This document shows, piece by piece, positions 7,065-13,984 of a DNA stretch of 29,499 nt. Positions within the stretch are counted from its first letter, which is position 1, and the number at the start of each line of letters is the position of its first letter. The notes beneath the pieces are model-generated. The model ran no database searches. It was given only the letters and a program-made list of their open reading frames with translations, and was not told the DNA's origin. Source of the stretch: Bacillus sp. X1(2014) (GTDB taxonomy: Bacteria > Bacillota > Bacilli > Bacillales_B > DSM-18226). Where the stretch lies: contig NZ_VEED01000034.1 of assembly GCF_007678255.1 (NCBI RefSeq), forward strand, positions 1-29,499, given 5' to 3'. The position numbers and the translations under genes were made by a program.

Positions 7065-7164
7065 ACAAATGTACTTAAACTAACGGGGGCAAGAGTTGAA
7101 GAAAGGGATTGCTGCGGCGATCCTTTTTTGGTTATTCAGCTAACGAGGCAGGATAGTAAATAAC
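7056..7164 (+). repeat. Intergenic repeat, near-complete copy
   Basis: This copy shows the full plan: TTGTGA, then GTACTTAAAC, first module CTAACGGGGGCAAGAG plus TTGAAGAAAGG, central terminator GGATTGC-TGCG-GCGATCC with a run of six T (7107-7128), and second module GCTAACGAGGCAGGATAG. It is a good reference for the family. Confidence 0.88.
7107..7128 (+). terminator. Central terminator of the repeat copy
   Basis: GGATTGC, loop TGCG, GCGATCC (7 bp with one U-G pair), then TTTTTT. A canonical rho-independent terminator 43 nt after the stop of the preceding gene. Confidence 0.85.
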
Positions 7165-7171
7165 AATTTCC

Positions 7172-7438
7172 TTATAGATTAAAAAAATCTAAAATGAAAA
7201 TTAAAGCGAACATAAAAGATGCTATAAAATATAAAATAAAATTAGCTTTTTTTTCCTTTAATAAATAATTCTCAATTCCAATTAGCAGTAAGAGTAAAGA
7301 TAGAAATAGATCACCATATGAACGATTGTTGTTTATGAAAAACAGCGAAAAATATCCAAAAATTAAAACAAGCTGTAAATAAAAAAGGGGTTTTATCCTT
7401 TTCTGCTTTTTTTCGAAAAATTTATTTAAAAGACCCAT
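7172..7438 (-). CDS. Small membrane protein, unknown
   Basis: 88 residues with a basic N-terminus (LLNKFFEKKQKRIK) and about three hydrophobic segments at residues 17-34, 44-59 and 66-86. Its composition and layout resemble small Bacillus membrane proteins of the YczI/DUF3953 kind, but I cannot assign it. It is convergent to the gene at 6807-7064 and divergent from 7622-8278. A weak AGGATT ribosome-like site precedes the ATG. It is AT-rich and unbroken, which favours a real gene; moderate confidence. Confidence 0.55.
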   Translation of the reverse strand: MGLLNKFFEKKQKRIKPLFYLQLVLIFGYFSLFFINNNRSYGDLFLSLLLLLIGIENYLLKEKKANFILYFIASFMFALIFILDFFNL

Positions 7439-7517
7439 TGCAAATCAATCCTATCTTAAAGTGTTAATGTAATTATACTTAATTAAGGGCACTTTACGAT
7501 AGCACCATTATTTAGAA

Positions 7518-7575
7518 GTACCCCTTTTAAATAAGATTGTGAGAGATTACACTTAAACTAAAGGGTGCGTTTCTA
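7518..7575 (+). repeat. Intergenic repeat, left part only
   Basis: GTACCCCTTTTAAATAAG, then TTGTGA, CACTTAAAC and TAAAGGGTGCG. The same extended left part occurs at 17064-17113. No central terminator or second module follows; the next gene starts 47 nt later. Confidence 0.7.
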
Positions 7576-7621
7576 AAAAATTTTATATACGACTTTTGTT
7601 AATAAATCGGTTGGAGGAAAA

Positions 7622-8278
7622 ATGATTAGAAATCTATATTCATTTTTAAATCAGAATTTTGAGGGGCTAATTTTAACCCCTCCTCTATTTTATTCTTGGA
7701 ATAATAGCATTAGGTTCGAAATTTCAAATCCTATAAGTCCACACTACTCAAAAGAAAATTTGCAACAAACCTTTCAACGGTCCATTACTTTGTTTAAAAA
7801 GGTGTTTGATGATAGGGATGAAATTCTGCTGGTTACCGATGTGCTTACTACAAGAAACAATCACTTTCTCCAGAGGAAACCTTTAAATGTTTATAAGAAG
7901 TATTTAAAAGATAAAAATCTATTATACAAATTACACCATCAACTTTTAGGTAGATTCTTCGAAGATGAAGCGGATGAGATGGTTATTCATCGATTTCTCC
8001 TCCAGTGCAAAAAGAACACTATTAGGTATGTCCCACTATTAAAAGCAATTTGTTATGAGGACTATGCTCATTCGTCTACTATCTTAAAAAGTAATCAAGA
8101 AAGTGGATATGAAATTTATTTTGTTAATCTAACTAAAAAAATAATTTTCCACTTATATGATGATCGTGGATGTGATATTTTAGCAGCAGATAAAGAGGAT
8201 ATTCGTTATCTTTATGAGGAATTTAACGATTGGATTTTAGATTATGATCGCAAAAGAATTGATCACTTGTTTAAGTAG
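7622..8278 (+). CDS. DUF3885 domain protein
   Basis: 218 residues, soluble, resembling the DUF3885 family found in many Firmicutes. Recognisable features are LILTPPLFYSWNNSIRFEI near residue 20, EILLVTDVL at about 67-75, RKPLNVYKKYLKDK at about 85-98, RYVPLLKAICYEDY at about 135-148, IYFVNLTKKIIFHLYDDRGCDILA at about 164-187 and the C-terminal DWILDYDRKRIDHLF. The function of the family is not established, and no toxin partner is adjacent. TTGGAGG at 7611-7617 supports the ATG. It is a single-gene unit bracketed by repeat copies at 7518 and 8301. Confidence 0.8.
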   Translation: MIRNLYSFLNQNFEGLILTPPLFYSWNNSIRFEISNPISPHYSKENLQQTFQRSITLFKKVFDDRDEILLVTDVLTTRNNHFLQRKPLNVYKKYLKDKNLLYKLHHQLLGRFFEDEADEMVIHRFLLQCKKNTIRYVPLLKAICYEDYAHSSTILKSNQESGYEIYFVNLTKKIIFHLYDDRGCDILAADKEDIRYLYEEFNDWILDYDRKRIDHLFK

Positions 8279-8291
8279 AACATAACCTACA

Positions 8292-8326
8292 TCTTCAACT
8301 ACTAACGGGGCAGGTTAGTTGAAGAA
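8292..8326 (+). repeat. Intergenic repeat, single palindromic module
   Basis: TCTTCAACTA precedes the perfect module CTAACGGGGCAGGTTAG and TTGAAGA, so the module tail appears inverted on the left and direct on the right. It forms a long imperfect hairpin 13 nt after the stop at 8278. Confidence 0.8.
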
Positions 8327-8356
8327 TAGCACGCATTTGAACTATATTATGGCATA

Positions 8357-8388
8357 AAAAATCCCCTCAAGTTTTTCTTGAAAGGAAT
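8357..8388 (-). terminator. Terminator of small minus-strand gene
   Basis: On the minus strand CCTTTCAAG, loop AAAAA, CTTGAGGGG is followed by ATTTTTTATG. The stem has mismatches but ends in a T-run just after the stop of the gene at 8388-8525. Confidence 0.6.
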
Positions 8389-8525
8389 CACGTTTGTTTT
8401 GCGTTTTCAAGTTTTGATTTAATTTGGTTATTTTGAGATATTATGACACTGCTAAAAATTATTGTTGCTACAAAGCCTAAAAGTGAAAAAAAGACAAAAA
8501 CAGCCAAATTGGTATTATCACGCAT
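8388..8525 (-). CDS. Small single-pass membrane protein
   Basis: 45 residues with one membrane helix (about residues 7-30, LAVFVFFSLLGFVATIIFSSVII) and a short polar tail. AAGGGAGG lies 7 nt before the ATG at 8525 on the minus strand, so the longer frame to 8573 is not used. Family not recognised. It is the only gene between two repeat loci and runs against their orientation. Confidence 0.65.
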   Translation of the reverse strand: MRDNTNLAVFVFFSLLGFVATIIFSSVIISQNNQIKSKLENAKQT

Positions 8526-8625
8526 AACAGAACCTCCCTTTAGTAATAAGTATAGTTTGTATAAAAAAACCATTTACTATTCGTAATTGCATACTTCGAG
8601 GAAAATGTGCAATAGAACAAAAGGA

Positions 8626-8862
8626 CTTGTTCAACTACCATGAAAATAAGTTTCTTCAAGATTAGAAAATGACAATACTTAAGAAGACCCTACTCAAACG
8701 TTAAAAAAAAGAGGAGAGCGATAATAATAAGTCTATGAATTAGGGTTGACTGGATTAAGGTCAGTATCAGTATTGACACTTCCTAACCATTTTCATTCTC
8801 TGTGGTGAAGCACTGATTTTGTGCTGCATGGAAGGCTAACGGGGCAGTTTAGTTCAACAAGC
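8626..8862 (+). repeat. Intergenic repeat, long inverted-end form
   Basis: The left end CTTGTTCAACTACCATG (8626-8642) is roughly the inverse of the right end CTAACGGGGCAGTTTAG and TTCAACAAG (8836-8862). Before the right module are CTGTGGTG, the hairpin AGCAC-TGATTTT-GTGCT, GCATGG and AAGG, the same order as at 1661-1757. The interior (8643-8798) has no evident gene. The next gene starts 69 nt downstream. Confidence 0.7.
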
Positions 8863-8930
8863 ATTGAAACAATATTGGTTGGGGAAACGTATAAGAGAGA
8901 TGAAATTTAAGATAGGTAGAGGTTAATGGA

Positions 8931-9167
8931 ATGGGAAAAGACTTTTATGCTGGTATTTTCAGCTTTATGGTTGGAGTTCTTGCAATTTATATGTTCTTCC
9001 ATGCCACAAGGGAACGTTTCTTGAACAATAAAACGTATGAACATATCAGGTATATAACCCCGTTACCTGTCTCTTTTAATTTCTGGTTCATTAAAATTTT
9101 GTTTATGGTCGGGGGACTTTTATGTTTGGCTGTCGGGGTATACGGAATCATTGAACCATTTCTTTAA
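8931..9167 (+). CDS. Small two-helix membrane protein
   Basis: 78 residues, unknown. Hydrophobic segments at about residues 6-24 (AGIFSFMVGVLAIYMFFHA) and 51-77 (FWFIKILFMVGGLLCLAVGVYGII) flank a polar loop ATRERFLNNKTYEHIRYITP. AGAGG about 10 nt before the ATG is a plausible ribosome site. It sits alone between the repeat at 8626-8862 and the repeat cluster that holds the group II intron. Confidence 0.68.
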   Translation: MGKDFYAGIFSFMVGVLAIYMFFHATRERFLNNKTYEHIRYITPLPVSFNFWFIKILFMVGGLLCLAVGVYGIIEPFL

Positions 9168-9180
9168 TCTAGTTGTTCTT

Positions 9181-9211
9181 GAATTAACTGGGGCGATTCT
9201 TCAATAAGTGG
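9181..9211 (+). repeat. Intergenic repeat module, degenerate
   Basis: GAATTAACTGGGGCGATTC followed by TTCAATAAGTGG, a decayed module 14 nt after the stop at 9167 and first of three tandem modules here. Confidence 0.6.
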
Positions 9212-9223
9212 TGACGTTTTTTT

Positions 9224-9237
9224 ACTAACGGGTGCTT
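9224..9237 (+). repeat. Intergenic repeat module, 5' half (intron 5' exon)
   Basis: ACTAACGGGTGCTT is the left half of a module cut by the group II intron; the right half, TACTTCAATAAGG, is at 11180-11192. The rejoined module closely resembles 17432-17460 (GGGGCTTTACTTGAAGAA), which fixes both intron ends. The last six bases are the presumed IBS1 and ACTAACG the presumed IBS2. Confidence 0.85.
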
Positions 9238-9746
9238 GTGCGGCCGAGCATAGGTCGTATCATATAGCGGGTGGGATTCCCGTCGAGTAAGAACTAGCCA
9301 TTCGCTCGTAGCGAGTCTTGGAGGGCTAAAGGTAACTTTAGTCTTTAAGCGTAGACAGTTAGGTAGCGGGCCGAAAGCCAAATGGTTGAAGGGATTGAGC
9401 TCCAAAATGTTAGTAAATCGAGAGGGCTGATGCCTTAAGCACAGCAGAAAGCTACATTTTATCTTTCGTTAGGGCAAGAAGGGTAAAACCTCTCTGGAGT
9501 CAGAGACCTTGGCACGTTATACATTGATATGATACGGCAACTCGGGAGACCCTACCGGTCTTTTCTTTTTTTTAGAAGAGTATGGTGTACAAGCGATAAC
9601 AAGCAAGGAAACCAAATGCCGATGTAGGGAGTCGGATAGCAGCGTAGTACCAATGAAGTTGGGTAATGCCGACGGAGGAAAGGCTAGCTACCAGTTATCA
9701 CCCTTACTAGGGACACATTTACTACACACAGAGGTAGGGATAATAA

Positions 9747-11075
9747 ATGGAAACAAAACTACTAAGGATAGCAGAATTAGCAAAATCAAATCCTAAAATG
9801 AAATTTACATCTCTTGCACATTTATTAAATGAGCAAGCACTATTTCAATGTCACCAGGAGCTACCTAACAAGAAGGCAACTGGGGTTAATGGTACAACTA
9901 AAGAGCAATACAGTGAAAATCTAAAAGAAAACATAGAGAATTTAGTAAATAGGCTTAAAAGCAAAAGTTATCGACCTGTTCCAGTAAGGAGAATGTATAT
10001 TCCAAAGCTCAATTCAAACAAGAAAAGACCATTGGGAATTCCGGAACATGAAGATAAGATTGTTCAAAGAGGCATTACGAAAATACTAAATACCATCTAT
10101 GAAAATGATTTTCTAGACTGTTCATTTGGATTCCGTCCAAATCGTAACTGCCACGATGCTTTGAAAATACTAAACCACTATATTGAAAAGAGAACAGTAA
10201 ATTATGTAGTAGATGTAGATATTAAAGGATTCTTTGACAACGTTGACCACACATGGATGATGGGTTTTTTAAAACTGCGACTAGCTGACCCTAACCTACT
10301 AAGAATCATTGGTAGATTCCTTAAAGGTGGATACATGGAAGAAGGTAAGAAATATAAAACAGACAAAGGCACACCGCAAGGTGGAGTAATATCTCCGATA
10401 TTAACCAATGTATACCTCCATTTTGTCCTTGATCTTTGGTTTGAGAAAAGGGTTAGTAAACAGTGCAAGGGACAAGCATACATAGTGAGATACGCAGACG
10501 ATTTTGTTTGTTGTTTTCAATATAAATGTGAAGCCGAGCAATTCTTCCATTCATTAAAGTTGAGATTAAAGAAATTTAATCTAGAAATAGCTGAGGATAA
10601 AACCAAAATCATACCCTTCGGGCGGTTTGCGGAGCAAAATGCAAATCAACAGGGTAGAAGTAAACCGGCAACTTTTGATTTCCTTGGATTTACACACTAT
10701 TGCGGTAGGAGTAAACAAGGGAAATTTCGAGTAAAACGGAGAACAAGCAGGAAGAAAGTCCAAGCTAAACTAAAAGAAACTAAAGAATGGTTGAAAATTA
10801 ACAGAAATAAAGACATTCATATGATTATGGATAGATTTAAACGCTCACTAGTAGGTTATTACAACTACTATTGCATCACAGATAATACCCAAAGTGTAAA
10901 CAAATTCAGAGACAAAATCGGGTACTTACTGTTTAAATGGCTCAATAGAAGAAGTCAAAGGAAATCATTTACTTGGGATAAATTCAGACTCTTTCTTAAT
11001 AAATATCCATTACCTTACGCAAGAGTTAAGGTTAATATATACAACTTAAGAAAAGAAATTAGCTATATTTTGTAA
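9747..11075 (+). CDS. ltrA: Group II intron reverse transcriptase/maturase
   Basis: 442-residue intron-encoded protein that binds and helps splice its own intron RNA and copies it into DNA during homing. Reverse transcriptase motifs: LGIPEHEDKIVQRGI (residues 96-110), FGFRPNRNCHDAL (128-139), VVDVDIKGFFDNVDH (154-168), KGTPQGGVISP (207-217) and the catalytic RYADDF (248-253), followed by FLGFTHYCG. Domain X (maturase) covers about residues 340-420 and includes VGYYNYYCITDN. The chain ends soon after a short basic region and no HNH endonuclease domain is present, so it probably primes on nascent DNA at replication forks or at hairpin-rich targets. AGAGGTAGGG upstream is the ribosome-like site. 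Length is normal for endonuclease-less members. Confidence 0.95.
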   Translation: METKLLRIAELAKSNPKMKFTSLAHLLNEQALFQCHQELPNKKATGVNGTTKEQYSENLKENIENLVNRLKSKSYRPVPVRRMYIPKLNSNKKRPLGIPEHEDKIVQRGITKILNTIYENDFLDCSFGFRPNRNCHDALKILNHYIEKRTVNYVVDVDIKGFFDNVDHTWMMGFLKLRLADPNLLRIIGRFLKGGYMEEGKKYKTDKGTPQGGVISPILTNVYLHFVLDLWFEKRVSKQCKGQAYIVRYADDFVCCFQYKCEAEQFFHSLKLRLKKFNLEIAEDKTKIIPFGRFAEQNANQQGRSKPATFDFLGFTHYCGRSKQGKFRVKRRTSRKKVQAKLKETKEWLKINRNKDIHMIMDRFKRSLVGYYNYYCITDNTQSVNKFRDKIGYLLFKWLNRRSQRKSFTWDKFRLFLNKYPLPYARVKVNIYNLRKEISYIL

Positions 11076-11089
11076 ATGATGACTAGGAG

Positions 11090-11122
11090 GAGCCGTGTGC
11101 GTTAATAGCGCAAGCACGGTTC
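11090..11122 (+). ncRNA. Group II intron domain V (catalytic hairpin)
   Basis: GAGCCGTGTGC pairs with GCAAGCACGGTTC across GTTAATAGC, and contains the AGC catalytic triad. It follows the maturase stop by 14 nt and is the most conserved intron piece. Confidence 0.85.
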
Positions 11123-11179
11123 TGTGAGGGGGGAGGAGTACAATTTACCGCAAGGTTGAAAGGCTCCCTTCTACTCGAC

Positions 11180-11241
11180 TACTTCAATAAGGAGTAAGGC
11201 TTATTTCTTTTAAACTAAAGAGGCAGTAAAGTTGAAGAAGG
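11180..11241 (+). repeat. Intergenic repeat: 3' half module plus another module
   Basis: TACTTCAATAAGG (intron 3' exon) is followed by an AATAAG-CTTATT hairpin with TCTTTT, then the module AAACTAAAGAGGCAGTAAAG and TTGAAGAAGG at 11212-11241. With the upstream modules this is a three-module cluster. Confidence 0.75.
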
Positions 11242-11329
11242 ATTCTTCATTATTGAGAGTGAATATAATTATTATTGGGTTATTAGATCGTTTTTATGGT
11301 TAATAAAAAAGTAGTATCTTGGAGGTAAT

Positions 11330-12043
11330 ATGGCACTTATAAAAAATATTGAATTATTCTTTCCAGAGGATAGAGAGGCTAATTTAGTCTTTTATAAAGA
11401 AACAAGATGCATCGCTGCTTTGTACAGTCATCTGCTTCCCATATTAAATATAGATGAAAACAATGGAATACTTATTAACTGTGTATCGGACTTTGACTAT
11501 ATCAACAATTTAGACTCTGATTTATTTATTACGTTTAATTATAAATCCGTTTTTACAAAGATTAATATGGAGGAGTTTCTGTCCTTGCCTTCTGACCAGA
11601 GGAAAAAAGAATATACTCTGGAAATTATTCAAAAGCCTTTAGAACAGTTAGCGTTAGAACTAAATTTGGACTTAAGCATTTTTAAAAATATCTATCAAAA
11701 AATAAAAAACCTGAATTTCGAAAATAAGTGGGTTTATGCGAAAAAGAGCAGCCCTAATAGAAAATATACGTGTAATATTTTATGTGAACAAGAAGTATCT
11801 CATATAGATGTGTATATAGAAATCAAAAAAAAGAATGGCAAAATCATAGGGAGAAATAGAATTATGAAAGAAGTCGATACCTATGAACAGCATCTGTTTA
11901 ACAAATTAGGGAGCATAGAGTGGACACACAACCACAAAGTTACATTCGCTGACCGAGATTATAAAACAAAATTTATCGTTACTTTCTTAGAAAAGGACGC
12001 TCCAGATAAATTATTTTGGAAATATGAACTTTTAACAAACTAA
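11330..12043 (+). CDS. Hypothetical protein, 237 aa
   Basis: Not recognised. A soluble, charged protein without signal peptide or membrane segment. Visible blocks are an N-terminal IELFFPEDREANLVFYKETRCIAALYSHL, a central acidic stretch ISDFDYINNLDSDLF-like (VSDFDYINNLDSDL), a helical part at about 100-135 (EQLALELNLDLSIFKNIYQKIKNL) and a lysine-rich C-terminal half with alternating strands (HIDVYIEIKKKNGKIIG, KVTFADRDYKTKFIVTFL). TTGGAGG 7 nt before the ATG supports the start. A single-gene unit between repeat loci at 11180-11241 and 12074-12161. Confidence 0.7.
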   Translation: MALIKNIELFFPEDREANLVFYKETRCIAALYSHLLPILNIDENNGILINCVSDFDYINNLDSDLFITFNYKSVFTKINMEEFLSLPSDQRKKEYTLEIIQKPLEQLALELNLDLSIFKNIYQKIKNLNFENKWVYAKKSSPNRKYTCNILCEQEVSHIDVYIEIKKKNGKIIGRNRIMKEVDTYEQHLFNKLGSIEWTHNHKVTFADRDYKTKFIVTFLEKDAPDKLFWKYELLTN

Positions 12044-12073
12044 TTTTAATCAAGTATCAAATAAAGTTAAACA

Positions 12074-12161
12074 AGGATTGTGAAAAAATACACTTAAACT
12101 AACGGGTGCGTTAGTTTAATAAGTAAGTAAGAAAACCATCTTATCTAAGGTGGTTTTTTAC
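12074..12161 (+). repeat. Intergenic repeat with perfect module hairpin and terminator
   Basis: GGATTGTGAAAAAATACAC and TTAA lead into ACTAACGGGTGCGTTAGT, a perfect 6-bp hairpin with loop GGGTGC, then TTAATAAG. A strong terminator follows at 12132-12161. Confidence 0.85.
12132..12161 (+). terminator. Rho-independent terminator in repeat
   Basis: AAAACCATCTT, loop ATCT, AAGGTGGTTTT (11 bp, one T-G), then TT. It ends the unit with the gene at 11330-12043. Confidence 0.88.
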
Positions 12162-12310
12162 TTTGTGTTTATTTAATTTGAAGGATTAAAACAAATAGGT
12201 AATTTAAGATCGGTATCAATAGCCAGCCTATTTTAGTTTATTTATTTCGACATTTTTCTGCATTCTAAGAAGGGTAACAAAATACATAAGATCTTAGAAT
12301 TATAAAAAGA
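12162..12310. other. AT-rich spacer, nothing recognised
   Basis: No ribosome site with an open frame, and no clear hairpin or promoter. Together with 12311-12553 it forms the longest plain gap in the window after the repeat loci. Confidence 0.4.
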
Positions 12311-12464
12311 TTGTTGATTTTATTGACTTTGCCAGTCCTTACAGTTGTTTGTGTGTATATTAATTTTTGTTAAGTTAAGAATTTGTCAAATCTTGACCTT
12401 TTTTTTAGCTTTAATAACTTTCGTATTATTTGTAAAATATAAAAAAGTCAAAAAACACTTGTAG
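12311..12464 (+). pseudogene. Possible remnant of a small membrane protein
   Basis: Two hydrophobic stretches occur in different frames. TTGTTGATTTTATTGACTTTG onward reads LLILLTLPVLTVVCVYINFC and stops. From 12393 another frame reads LTFFLALITFVLFVKYKKVKKHL and stops at 12464. Joined, they would make a plausible two-helix protein with a basic tail, like other small genes here. There is no ribosome site or good start. Chance hydrophobic frames in AT-rich DNA are an alternative. Confidence 0.25.
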
Positions 12465-12553
12465 GAATAACTAAATGAAATTGGATTTATTTAGTGAAGT
12501 GGAATGAATAAAAAGTTAGAATTATTAGAATTATAAAAAGGAGATAGAGCAAA

Positions 12554-12688
12554 ATGTACAAGTATACAATCTATGTAACACATAAGGGTAAAGTTTATCA
12601 AACCAACGTAATAGCTACCAAAAACCAAACAGAAGAAGAAGTTTATCGTATAGCAAAAGAACAAGTACTTAAACAATGGGAAAATTAA
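12554..12688 (+). CDS. Small protein, resembles BA3454-type stress family
   Basis: 44 residues: a beta-strand-like N-terminal half (YKYTIYVTHKGKVYQTNVIA) and a helical half rich in Glu and Gln (EEEVYRIAKEQVLKQWEN). The pattern resembles the short BA3454-family proteins of Bacillus, described as stress-related; the match is from memory and the function is not known to me. AAAGGAG at 12537-12543 with 10 nt spacing gives a strong start. No own terminator is evident before the next small gene at 12854, so the two may be cotranscribed. Confidence 0.62.
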   Translation: MYKYTIYVTHKGKVYQTNVIATKNQTEEEVYRIAKEQVLKQWEN

Positions 12689-12853
12689 ATAAGGGATCCT
12701 GAGATTAAAAGGATTTCGAATGGAACTTCCACTTGAAAAATAGATTTTGGATAGCTTCCTTTACTTGGATATCCCGCTGCCAATAGCGGCTTTAGAAATT
12801 TTATGAAGAATACTAATTATATATAAATTATAATAAGAGGAGTTGGTAGGTTT

Positions 12854-13012
12854 ATGAAGAATACTAATAACCTTACTATAGAGGAGCTGGAAAGACGTAT
12901 TACTCATTTTGAGGATCGTCTTACGGATTTTATTATTACCGATGAACAAAGAGAGTTAATCAAAGAAAGCTTAAGGGAACTAAAGAACGCTAAAGAGCGC
13001 AAGGCTTCCTAA
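12854..13012 (+). CDS. Small helical protein, unknown
   Basis: 52 residues, probably almost entirely alpha-helical and amphipathic: LTIEELERRITHFEDRLTDF, then TDEQRELIKESLRELKNAKERK. GAGGAG at 12837-12842 precedes the ATG. The 18-nt start region TTTATGAAGAATACTAAT also occurs at 12801-12818, where it opens a frame of only a few codons. That is a short local duplication and perhaps an old start. Function unknown; a regulatory or adaptor peptide would fit its size. Confidence 0.6.
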   Translation: MKNTNNLTIEELERRITHFEDRLTDFIITDEQRELIKESLRELKNAKERKAS

Positions 13013-13126
13013 ACTTTCTAAATAAAATAATAAATATAAATTAAAGAGTCTTATCTGTGAAACATATATAGATTTTTATTAATTTTTCCATCATCTGGAT
13101 AGAAAAAGGTATAAAGTTCTTATTAT

Positions 13127-13211
13127 GCTAACGGGTGCTTATGTTAAATAAAAAGTCGCAGCAGCGACTTTTTTTCATGTTCCACTAAAGCATCCGGATA
13201 GTTGAAGAAAC
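13127..13211 (+). repeat. Intergenic repeat, complete copy
   Basis: First module GCTAACGGGTGCTT, then ATGTTAAATAA; central terminator AAAGTCGC-AGCA-GCGACTTT with a T-run (13152-13175); second module ACTAAAGCATCCGGATAG and TTGAAGAAA. The first 14 bases differ at one position from the exon sequence next to the group II intron. Confidence 0.85.
13152..13175 (+). terminator. Central terminator of repeat copy
   Basis: AAAGTCGC, loop AGCA, GCGACTTT, then TTTT: perfect 8-bp stem whose sequence is unlike that at 7107 although the flanking modules match. Confidence 0.88.
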
Positions 13212-13262
13212 GCTTGGTTTCATATGGTAAAGCGATTCCTTTAAAGACGCAGAAAGAACAGA

Positions 13263-13320
13263 AGCAAGAGTTTTAAATCCAAGCTGTCATATCGGCAGCT
13301 TTTCTTATTGATCTAATGGG
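13263..13320 (+). repeat. Intergenic repeat, decayed copy
   Basis: GCAAGAGTTTTAAATCC, the hairpin AAGCTG-CAGCTT with TTC, then CTTATTGATCTAATGG. It aligns with the better copy at 18551-18610. Confidence 0.5.
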
Positions 13321-13388
13321 AAGTATGGACACTCTAATCGAATAATTTGATATGATTATCTCAAATAGTTTATTTGGAGGAAATACCT

Positions 13389-13883
13389 TTGGAACATCTA
13401 CGAATTACTAAGAAAAAAGTATTGAAATACTTTCTAATAGTTTCAGTCGTTGTCTTATTTGTTGTTATTTTTTATACACCTATACTAAAAATGCCAATAA
13501 GTTGGGCTGGTTCTTGGGTGGGGATAGAAGCTGAACCAGGCTATATCCCTTTTGAGTATAGTAAGAGTTACATGACCTCTTCATCCTGCGGTAAGAGGTG
13601 CGATAAACTAAAATTACATTACATATCAAAAAAAACCGAGCTTGTAGTAACTGCCACTAATAACGTAAGTTGGTATAATGATCCCAAATGGGATAAAAAG
13701 AACAGAATTAAAGGAACAAGATATTTTTATAAAGAAAAAAACGGAAAGCAATACTTAGATTGGGAAGACGAAAAAGAAGAATTAGAATTAACTGTTGAAT
13801 ATCAAGGTGAAAACAAATTAGCTAAATCAGAAATTGTAAAAATTGCAAACTCTATAAAAGCTGAGGGCAAGTTATTAAACTAA
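13389..13883 (+). CDS. Membrane-anchored protein, unknown
   Basis: 164 residues from the TTG at 13389, chosen because GGAGG at 13376-13380 lies 8 nt upstream; the frame is also open to TTG 13374. A basic start (RITKKKVLKYF) leads into one membrane helix at about residues 11-30. The rest is an extracytoplasmic, lysine- and tyrosine-rich domain with a Cys-Gly-Lys-Arg-Cys motif (SSCGKRCDKL) that could form a disulfide, and a C-terminal helix. Family not recognised. Its stop TAA is the TAA in AAACTAACGGGGG of the repeat at 13877, so gene and repeat are fused. Confidence 0.65.
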   Translation: MEHLRITKKKVLKYFLIVSVVVLFVVIFYTPILKMPISWAGSWVGIEAEPGYIPFEYSKSYMTSSSCGKRCDKLKLHYISKKTELVVTATNNVSWYNDPKWDKKNRIKGTRYFYKEKNGKQYLDWEDEKEELELTVEYQGENKLAKSEIVKIANSIKAEGKLLN

Positions 13884-13898
13884 CGGGGGTGAATGGTT
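13877..13898 (+). repeat. Intergenic repeat, single module at a stop codon
   Basis: AAACTAACGGGGGTGAATGGTT; the core provides the stop codon of the preceding gene. No terminator follows; the next gene is convergent. Confidence 0.7.
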
Positions 13899-13984
13899 AC
13901 AAGCGTTTGGCGATCATGACGAGGATATACAGTAGCCAAATAGTCTAGAGACTCAATCAACTTCATTAGTAAAAGATATAAAAA

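Larger units (their letters stand above)
9238..11179 (+). mobile_element. Group II intron inserted in a repeat module
   Basis: Retrotransposing ribozyme of 1942 nt. The 5' end is GTGCGGCC (consensus GUGYG). Domain V is recognisable at 11090-11122: GAGCCGTGTGC, loop region, GCAAGCACGGTTC. A domain VI-like hairpin follows (GAGTACAA pairing with TACTC) and the element ends in GAC. Domain I fills 9238 to about 9550 and the maturase gene lies in domain IV. Candidate EBS1 AAGCAC (9437-9442) pairs with the last six exon bases GTGCTT. Candidate EBS2 TGTTAGT (9408-9414) pairs with ACTAACG (9224-9230) with one G-U. EBS2 precedes EBS1, as in well-studied introns. Ends were set by matching the flanks to uninterrupted repeat copies. 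The reading frame and domain V are intact, so it may be active. Confidence 0.9.

Noticed and set aside
9467..9472. CGTTAG as EBS2 of the group II intron
   Set aside because: It is complementary to CTAACG of the exon, but lies 3' of the EBS1 candidate, the reverse of the usual order. TGTTAGT at 9408-9414 fits better.
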